Both the position numbers and the translations under genes were made by a program. Below the pieces are notes generated by a model, which was given only the letters and a program-made list of their open reading frames with translations, was not told the DNA's origin and made no database searches. DNA of 64,000 bases from Dipteronia dyeriana. Its lineage: Eukaryota; Streptophyta; Magnoliopsida; Sapindales; Sapindaceae. The DNA lies in NCBI GenBank assembly GCA_032871835.1, contig CM065299.1, forward strand, positions 27,049,074 to 27,113,073. The letters run 5' to 3'. Position 1 is the first letter of the stretch. Every line of letters begins with the position of its first letter. Shown here in pieces: positions 55,728-64,000 of the stretch.

Positions 55728-56702
55728 AGACAATTCTCCATTTATATCCAGTGTCTGTTTACAAGTTTTCTTGTTAGTGTCTCTAGCACATGTGTAAAGG
55801 TAGTTGAAGTTATAACTCTGTTATCTTAAATGCTCCATTTTATGGAGGTTGAAGAAAGGCCTGAATCCTTGGCATTGGTTTAAGCGAAATGCTGCATAGT
55901 TGTGGAAAAAAAATGCCAAAGTCCACTAGGCACCTGGTTACAGGTTCACCATCAATGAAGATGTGAGCTTCATGTAGGTGCTAGCCTCGTGGGTGGACAA
56001 ATAACTTGGTTGTCTGATCATTGAGCTTGTAAACCCTGTTCCTGGCCTTGTCTTAGAAACTTATGGTTCCATCAACAACATCCTTCAAATTCACTTGGCC
56101 ACTCATGAGGTTCTCCCAAATAGGTGAGAGAGCATCTTCGAAATCAGCCTATGAGAATATCAACTCAATTAGTCTCAGTATGTGTCTATAGGAAATTAGG
56201 AAGCATGATGTATAGAAATTTCAAAATGATGAATAAGATCGTTAATTCTATGCCTTGAATACTAGTCTAGAAGATGTATTTGCATATGTTAACATATATA
56301 AAAAAATGAGAAGGTAATTAACTGACCATAAAGACTTTAGCGCCAGAGTTGAGTGCATTGATGACCATTTTCCTCTCAACAGGGCCTGTAATCTCCACCA
56401 TGTGATCAGCGATAGCAGGCGGGACTGGGGCACATGACCAGTCCCCTTCCCTCATGTACCTAGTGGCAGGGTTCGAACCTCGGTAATCCTTTATTATTAT
56501 ACTTCATCTTAGCCCTCTTGCGACAATCCATTGCGTACTTGATGTGGCTTCTAAACTCTATTTTCAAATCCGCAGCAAATTGCAAAGCATCCCTTACAAG
56601 AATCTTATTGGTAAACTTTTCACAATATTGTCCCCTGATATCCACTCCTTGAGGAACATCGCACGCATTGACCTTGTTTGACTTTGTTCTTCCAAGGTCC
56701 AT

Positions 56703-58245
56703 CGTGTTGTTAATTTCTCTTGAAGGAAACGTAGATAGATATATACAAGTGTAATAGTGGATAGATAGGTACATTGAGCATTATCGTTATGGTCGCAAAG
56801 TCCATGACTGAGTGAAGGATAAAGGGCGCTTTGGTTCTTGTGCTTACCTAGGGAAATGCACTTTGTTAAAAGTTAAAACTCAGGATAGACAAGATATCAT
56901 CTGATCGGTGCAATTGCGATTCGTGCCACCATATCAATTGGTTGTTGTCACTTTTTTTCCGCTCTAAATTGTTATACGATCTTCTTCACTTTCACTTTCT
57001 TGGATTAATGATTAGTTTTTTTTACTAAACAAACAATTTAATGATGGGATATTATTATTTGGATCAATTTTTTATTTATATATTCATTTTTTATCACATT
57101 GATCCCTATATGTTTAAAAATCACTCAAGTTCTTCCTTCTTTGAGTCAACCGATAGGCGTTACTCAAATTAAATGGTTCCAATGGCATTTTTATTTTTAA
57201 ACAATAATATGTCACGTGTCAACACATAAAAAAAAATATATATATATAATAAAAATTAAATTTAAATATGGAAAACTAGACTGGTCTCCACCTAAAGAAA
57301 ACAAAATTAAGAAAAAAATATTTGTTTAGGTGCAGATCCATATTAGATCTCCATCGTCCATCACATGAGATGGACACTCCACCTAATAAAAAAAATAAAA
57401 AAAAACTTTATCTTCTTCATAAACTAATGAAACCCATAGACCTCTACCAGCGTCTAGATCCAACCCCAACCACCTCTAGCTCGACAGATCCCTATCTCGA
57501 CTAATCCCTCTCTTGATAAATGCATATTCTTAATCTTTTATTTATCTCTATCTATCTCTGCAAATTCTTTCTCTCACACATCCGTCATCAACCAAACCCT
57601 AGCTCAACAAATCCATATATCCCTCTCTAATACCTCTTAAACCATACCTCATATACCAAACCCCTAGCTCTTGAACATCTCGAATCTCTTTACGAATTGA
57701 AACCATGTAGAAAACCCATCTCAAATACCTTTGCGAATCAAATCACACCATAAAATCCATCTCTCGAATCTGTTTCTCACCCTTCTTTCTATCCGCTGGT
57801 GAGGAGAATTGATCTCCTATATTGAGATGAGATAGGTGTTGTTCGTTGTTGTAGTCATGTGGGTGTTGGCGTGGGTTTAATTTCTAGTGGGTCTTGGTGG
57901 TCATGTGGTTGTTGGCTAATAAAGAATATGAAGATGGTGAAAGAAGAATCTGATGGTTGTTATGGGTGTTGGGTGAACGAAGAATCTTATGTTGGTGGTG
58001 GGTGTGGGTTTTAATGAACAAAAATTCTAGAGATATTGGTTTTTTTTATAAATGTTGATGTGTTGAATGAAGAATCTGGAGATGATAACGTGATTGCTGA
58101 TGAAGAAGCTGGGTTGGATAATTTGAAGTTGATGATGGGGCTGGTTGAATCTGATGAACTGATGGACAGATTTTTTTTATTTGCTTTTTCTTTCTTTAAG
58201 TTATGATTTGTGTCCACCGTCCATCTTAAAGATGGACAGTGGATA
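56703..58245. other. Upstream region of copy C, then intergenic DNA
   Basis: 56703-56950 is the promoter-side sequence shared with 44479-44870. Beyond it I see no gene. Both 57345-57395 and 58207-58245 carry short gatggaca/tgtccatc hairpin-like words (catcgtccatcacatgagatgg at the left, ccgtccatcttaaagatggac at the right) that could be the ends of a decayed inverted-repeat element next to the LTR, but no target duplication supports it. Confidence 0.4.
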
Positions 58246-60403
58246 TGTAGGGAAAATAAAACCCCGCGCAGCGGAAGGGTGAGAAAATTTATAAAATTAG
58301 GGTTTGCGTATAAATAAAAATTTTCCTTTTATAATAACAAAAACCTTATCCCTAGATTAATTTATGTATATAAAAAACGTCAGGTCACTTGTGAATTATC
58401 AATCTAATTGATTGAAACTCGCTTGAACCCGATTTGATTTTGTACACAAAACCCTTTTGATGTAAAGGATACTAGTGTACTATCAAAACAAAAACGTTCT
58501 TTTTTTCTCTTTTCTCCTTTCTCCTTGGTCGAATTCTACACCATTTATCTATGAGTTGATCGAATTTTGTCTATAGCAAAAACTAAATTTTTCTCCCTTA
58601 AAATTCTCTCTTGTTAGGCCAAATTCTCTCTTGAAAATTACCTACCATTGCCGAAATTTTCATCATAGAATGCTTAGGGCTGGCCGAAATTCACAAGGGG
58701 ATATATATAGAATCACAAATCCTTTCCTAAGAAGGATTTACTTGGTTGGCAAGAATCCTTTCCTTAGGTGGATTTACTTGGTTGTTAAGAGTCATTTCCA
58801 AAGAAGAATTCTACTTTAGGTAGATTTACTTGGTGACCAAGAATCATTTTCCAAAAGGAATTCTTTCCTACACCAAGACTCATATTCCAACTCATTAGTG
58901 TATTTGTAATCATATTGAAGACTTCCTAATTTGATTAGAAAAATAATTCCTTTTATTTATCCACTTATCAAATATAGTCTTTAATATTAATTATACTATC
59001 AACAATAGTATAATTTTAGGAGACTAACTCCTACTAGGAAAAAGATTTTGACTTTTAATTAAATAATTAATTAATCAACAAATTAATTAATTTCCATTTA
59101 ATTAAATAATAAAATAAAAATAATATAATTAAGCTATTTTAAATAGCCTTGCCGCCCAACACATATATATGGGTCATATATTATTTTTCTTATTTTATTA
59201 AATCCATTGGACCTTAATAAAAAAGTCCATATGTGAACTAGACATATTCTTACAAAAAGAAACAAGTCCACATGCCTTAATACAATTATAGATGGACCCC
59301 TAAATTGGTCCGGTAGAATATATCAAGTGATCCATGCAAGTTCGTGTGGATTGGGGATCTTGGCGGGCTATCTAAATTTAAGTTCCAATAGACACAACCC
59401 AATCACAATCAACAAAGGATTCACTTAGGTCCGATCTATTTAATTTTAGTTCATTCCACTAAATAACTAAAATTGAACTCTTAAATAAAGATAGAATAAG
59501 TTGATGTTACTCATTCATACCCCAGACAACCTTATTGGAGAAAGTGTATCCTCGTGAAGAATATCAGTAATCGCCAAGAGCTCATAGACCGCCTAGAGCT
59601 CATAGACCGCCTATAGCTCTCCAAGTTACCATATTTACTCATATGACTACATTTTGAATTTTGATATTTTGACTTGTCCAAAAGCCATGTTTCAATAGAC
59701 CCTATTGAGAACTTAACGTTAAGATTTAATATTCAATACCTCAAAACATCTGTATGATGATATTCTACTCTCATTTAATAAATAGAGCCACGATATCCAT
59801 ATCTATAAATGAAGTCCTCTATCGATTAACAAATGAATACCACCAAACTATCGAAGATAGACTATGCTATATAATCGTACTCATTGATAGCTCAAATGAT
59901 AACACTTGCAATCATAAGTCCATCAATTATCTCAGGATTGAGATAGACTCTCCGATTGTCTTCAAATGAAAACTTGTATCCATTGACGGTTCTAGATAAA
60001 GTAATTCATTGTGATCCTATTCAATACACCCAGTGCACTAGAATCTTTTTTCCAAAGACACCTCACTTTGATGATTTTAGACTCATCATAACACAGTTGA
60101 TCCCATTCAAATGCTAAAAAAGAATCTACAACTTTGACAAGATAAAAACGCCCAACCTTTTATCTTAAGTTGTGAATACTATTCAAGACTAATCAAAAAA
60201 TTGTGTCTACCTCATACATATCTAGATATATGAACAATTCTTCTTTTCTCATAGTCTTTTGACCTTATGATTATTTACTTTTGACAATTATAATAATTAA
60301 ACTATAAATGCTATAGGATTTGTTAAACTAGAAATCACTTTATTAATATGAAAAGATTGTCAATTACATTATTACAATCTTGCTATCGAGCATAATCCCA
60401 ACA
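58246..60403 (-). mobile_element. 3' LTR of a Ty1/copia element (minus strand)
   Basis: On the minus strand it starts TGTTGGGATTATGCTCGATAG at 60403 and ends CCCTACA at 58246 (2158 bp). Immediately before its start lies the copia-type polypurine tract (aagtgggagat). It matches the solo LTR at 41509-43975. Its 5' partner must lie beyond the window's right edge. Confidence 0.9.
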
Positions 60404-60455
60404 ATCTCCCACTTGCTCTATAGCAAATGTGTCATATCTCTCATCCTCATGTTCT

Positions 60456-63400
60456 CTAGATGCCCATCAAAACTCTTTTGTGGAAGAGCCTTTGTAAAGG
60501 GATCCCTAGATTTTCTGCTGACGCGATCTTGGTAATCGTCACATCACCTCTATACACAATTTCCCTTAGAAGGTGATACTTTCTTTCAATGTGTTTCCCT
60601 CTCTTATGACTTCTTGGTTCTCTCGAATTAGCCACTGCTCCACTATTGTCATAATAGATAGTGATCTGCTTATTCGTATCAGGAACCACTTCGAAGTCAA
60701 TCAAGAATTTGCGGAGCCAGACAACCTCTTTAGCAGCCTCGCATGCGGCAATATACTCGGTTTTCATGGTGGAATCAGCAATACAAGATTGTTTGATACT
60801 CCTCCATATGACTGCCCATCCTCCAATAGTAAACACAGATCCTGATGTTGATCTCCTAGAGTCAGAATCTAACTGAAAATCAAAATCTGTACACCCAACG
60901 GGAATTAAATCCGCTTCAGAGTATACAAGCATATAATCTCTCGTTCTCCTAAGATACTTGAAAATATGTTTGATTGTCGTCCAGTGATCAGGACCAGGCA
61001 TTAATATAAACATGCTAAATATGCCCACACCAAAACAAATATTTGGTCTAGTATAGATCATTACATACATGAGACTTCTAACTGCCAATGCATATGGAAC
61101 CCTACTCATGAATTACTCTTCATGCTCATTCTTAGGAACTTGTTCCTTAGAAAGTTTGATTTCATGTCTGAAAGGTAACATACCTTTCTTGGAATCTTGC
61201 ATGCAAAACCTAGACAAGATTTTATCTATGTATGAAACATGGGATAATGCAATCATTGTATTCTTTCTATCCCTTATGACTTGGATACCAAGAATATAAC
61301 TTGCTTCTCATAAGTTCTTCATATCAAATTTTTTTGTTAACCATTCTTTTAATGATGTCAATACACCTACATCGTTTCCAATGAGTAGTATATGATCAAC
61401 ATAAAGAAGTAGGAAAACAAAATTGTCGCCTTTAATCCTTTAGTATACACAAGGTTCATCAAGGTTTTGAATAAATCCAAAACTTTTCACGGCTTGATCG
61501 AACCTTATGTTCTAGGATCTGGATGCTTGCTTCAATCCATATATGGATATTTGCAACTTGCATACCCTTTCCTCTTGGCCTTTTTCAATGAATCCTTCTG
61601 GTTACATCATGTAGATGTTTTCGCCAAGACTTCCGTTAAGGAAAGCTGTCTTGACGTCCATTTGTCAAATCTCTAGGTCTAGAGATGCCGCAATGGATAA
61701 GAGTATCCTAATGGATTTAAACATGGCCAGAGGAGAGAAGATTTCTTCATAATCGATACCTTCCTTCTGTGTATAACCTTTAGCTACCAATCTAGCTTTA
61801 GAGGTTTCCATCTTTCCATCCATTCCACTTTTCCTCTTGTATACCCACTTGCACCCGATGGGTTTTATCCCTTTAGGCAAGTCTATAAGAGATCAGAATT
61901 TGTTTTTGAACATAGATTCAATTTCAGATCGCATTGCCTTTTACCAATGGCGACAATCAACATCTTCCATTGCTTCCTTGTACGTATAGGGATCATCGTT
62001 GTCTGGGAGATTCTCTACAGATTCTCCTAGGCAGATGTATCTCTCAGGTTGTTTACTAACCCTCCCACTACGATGAGGTATGGTAGATTGTTGATCTTGT
62101 GTTGGTACGGAACTTACAATTGGGCTTGGTTATGAAACCTCTTGTGGAATTGTATCTCCAGAAAGCTTATTCAGGACAATTCTACTTTTAGGCACAAACT
62201 TATTCATATAGTCCTTTCCCAGAAATTTAGCATTTGTCGAAACAAATACATTAAAATCTGAAGGACTATAAAAATAATATCCTTTTGTTCCTTTTGGATA
62301 CCCTACAAATATGCATGTTTCTGAACGGGACTCCATCTTTTGTCTTTCCTTTTAACATGTGCGCAGGACATTCAAATGTCCTTAAGTGTTGTAAACTAGG
62401 ATTTCGCCCTGTCCACAACTCATGAGGTGTTTTAGGAACCGACTTAGATAGTACATCATTTAGAATGTACATTACGGTTTGTAAAGCATATCCCCAAAAA
62501 AGAATTAGGGAGCGTTGAATAACTCAACATAGACCTAACCATGTCCAAAAGAATTCTATTTCTCCTTTCTGCCACCTCATTTTGTTGAGGTGTGCCTGGT
62601 GTAGAAAACTGAGAAACTATCCCATTATCAATAAGATATTGCGGAAACTCACCAGATAGATATTCTCCACCACGATCAGACCTCAAGATTTTTATGTGTT
62701 TCTCAAGCTGATTTTCAACCTCAGCTTTAAATGCTTTGAACATTTCAAAAGCATCCGACTTATGTCTCATGAGATACATATAACGAAATCTTGAGTGATC
62801 ATCCGTGAAAGTGATGAAGTACTCATATCTACCTCTAGCTTGAATGCTCATAGGTCCACACAAATCAGTGTGTATCAATCCTAAACATTCGATGGCTCTT
62901 ACGCCTTTGGTCGTAAACGACCTTTTGGTCATTTTACCTTCCAAACAAGATTCACAAGTTGGTACATCATCAACCTTTAAGTCACTTAGAGGTCCGTCAC
63001 TGACCAATCTTTTAATCCTATTAAGGTTAATATGACCTCAGCACAAATGTCATAAGTAGGTTTCATCTTTTGATAATTTTACTATTTTATGATTAGGTTC
63101 CGTTGATTCCGTGTCTAACAAGTGAGAGATATTTCCATGCAAATAGAATAAACCGTTTTCCAATGTACATTTGCAAATAATTTTTTCATTCTTACTAATA
63201 ATAAAAGATTTATTAAAAGTAACCGAATAACCAAATTTATTTAAACAAGAAACTGAAATTAAATTTCTCTTGAATTGAGGTACATAATAAACGTCTATTA
63301 AATCTAAATGCCTATAAGAATCTAAACTAATTCTAATATCTCCCACTGAACTAGCAGACATCAACGCTTCATTGCCTAAACGCAAGTTGAATTCGTTCTC

Positions 63401-63646
63401 ATTAAGCCTTCTCCTTTCCATGAACCCTTGTAAGGAAAAACAAACATGATTAGTGGCTCCGGAGTCGATGATCCAAGAATCCATAGAATCCGCCAAAAAA
63501 CATGTTTTAAGATAATTAATGTTACCTTATTCTTTTTTATCTTGAGACTTTGGGCAATTTCTTTTCCAATGTCCCTTTTCACCACAAAGGAAACACTTCC
63601 CCTTGATCTTGGTTACTTTCTTTGTCTCATTCTTAGTAGGTTCTAG
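60456..63646 (-). pseudogene. Ty1/copia pol: protease, integrase, RT, RNase H (Tork/Angela-like)
   Basis: In order down the minus strand: zinc knuckle CFLCGEKGHWKRNC (about 63600); protease IIDSGATNHVC (about 63470); gag-pre-integrase and integrase (PTCESCLEGKMTKRSF, IHTDLCGPM, FTDDHSRF, SDRGGEYLSGEF, PGTPQQNEVAERRNR; 63007-62456); RT from 61880 ([26 protein letters not shown], then YVDHILLIG at about 61395); and RNase H (SRRSTSGSVFTIGG, ADSTMKTEYIAACEA, 61109-60456). Stops and frame changes interrupt integrase and RT, and the RT catalytic YVDD is YVDH. The integrase wording suggests the Tork/Angela/TAR group. Not autonomous. Confidence 0.9.
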
Positions 63647-63659
63647 TTGCTTTTTCTTC

Positions 63660-64000
63660 TAATGTTTCTTGACCTTCTTACGGGTCTTAACAGTAGCAAC
63701 TTTACCTACGGTATGAATCTCTTGACCCTTGCCTTTCACAAGGATTTTTTCCATTGAACATCTTACATCAGGCATTGCAAGGTGTATTCCTTATTATTCA
63801 AGGTGTAGTCCAACTTGAATTGATCAAAGAAATCTGACAGTGAGTTGACAATCATGTCAATTTTGGTCTCACCGTCTATCTCAACACCTTTCAGTTCAGT
63901 AATGTTGAGATGTGCTATGACTTTCATCATGTGATATTTCACAGTCTGTCTAGGTTTCATCCTAAGATTCATAAAAGCAGTCACTGCCTCTCTCTTAGTC
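63660..64000 (-). pseudogene. Ty1/copia gag, C-terminal part, running off the window
   Basis: The minus-strand reading MTAFMNLRMKPRQTVKYHMM, then ITELKGVEIDGETKIDMIV and SLSDFFDQFKLDYTLN, is typical of the copia gag (UBN2-type) region just upstream of the zinc knuckle. The element's 5' part and 5' LTR lie beyond 64000. Confidence 0.75.

Larger units (their letters stand above)
53880..56702 (-). pseudogene. Malate synthase copy C, decayed
   Basis: All four exons can be traced: 56702-56327 (MDLGRTKSNKVNACDVPQG, with the family motif VDIRGQY), 56148-55825, 55164-54834 and 54708-53880. Lesions: a frameshift in exon 1 (ends RFEPCH then a stop); the donor after exon 2 reads at instead of gt, and so does the donor after exon 3; a tga inside the signature (GLNCR, stop, WD); a taa in exon 4 (ENL, stop, QKPSGV); another stop after VELD; and a 164-bp solo LTR in exon 4. 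The C-terminus reads RPSIL, so the peroxisomal SRL is gone. Exon order and 3' flank match copy B, so this is a tandem duplicate with introns, not a processed copy. Confidence 0.92.

Noticed and set aside
57345..58245. Decayed inverted-repeat element next to the copia LTR
   Set aside because: Short hairpin-like words occur at both ends, but the ends do not align well with each other and no target duplication was found.

Overview
This window looks like nuclear DNA of a flowering plant, probably a eudicot. It is AT-rich, the one clear host gene has introns with plant-type junctions, and most of the rest is plant transposable elements: Mutator-like (MULE), hAT, small terminal-inverted-repeat elements, Ty3/Gypsy of the Tat lineage, and Ty1/copia. 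I see no bacterial, organellar, CRISPR, tRNA or rRNA signal. I cannot name the species. All family assignments come from reading motifs and comparing segments within the window; no database was searched.

Layout. 1-7 kb: two related decayed coiled-coil genes, a three-unit tandem repeat of about 620 bp broken by a copia-type LTR and by a hAT element with an 8-bp target duplication, and a small ORF with a viroplasmin / RNase H1 N-terminal domain. 7.5-11.9 kb: a decayed Mutator transposase gene (minus) interrupted by a second LTR of the same family. 12.2-15.5 kb: a hAT element with a broken transposase gene. 17.1-18.5 kb: two copies of one small inverted-repeat element fused head to head, a 1.46-kb palindrome. 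19.6-31.0 kb: a chimera of two Tat-lineage Gypsy elements whose 3' ends both point outward; the right one keeps gag, a pol with its RT core deleted, an antisense ORF and a 3' LTR.

31.6-56.7 kb: a tandem cluster of three malate synthase copies, all on the minus strand. Copy A is only exon 1. It is separated from its own upstream region by a complete 12.4-kb Mutator-like element (9-bp target duplication matching at 8 positions) carrying a transposase gene and a convergent DUF1985/Ulp1-protease gene. Copy B (45150-49276) has four exons, an open reading frame of 550 codons, the family signature and a C-terminal SRL peroxisomal signal, and is the only plausible working host gene here. Its first intron holds a second Mutator-type element with a perfect 9-bp target duplication and a possible captured ORF. 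Copy C (53880-56702) is a pseudogene with stops, frameshifts, two lost splice donors and a small solo LTR. Between B and C lie a TAA-flanked inverted-repeat element and a third hAT derivative.

58.2-64 kb: a Ty1/copia element on the minus strand, from its 3' LTR through RNase H, RT, integrase, protease and zinc knuckle into gag, running off the window end. A solo LTR of the same family sits inside the 12.4-kb MULE at 41.5-44.0 kb.

Taken together, malate synthase is the host function (glyoxylate cycle in peroxisomes/glyoxysomes). The rest records repeated transposon insertion, including two separate Mutator-type insertions into 5' parts of neighbouring malate synthase paralogs.
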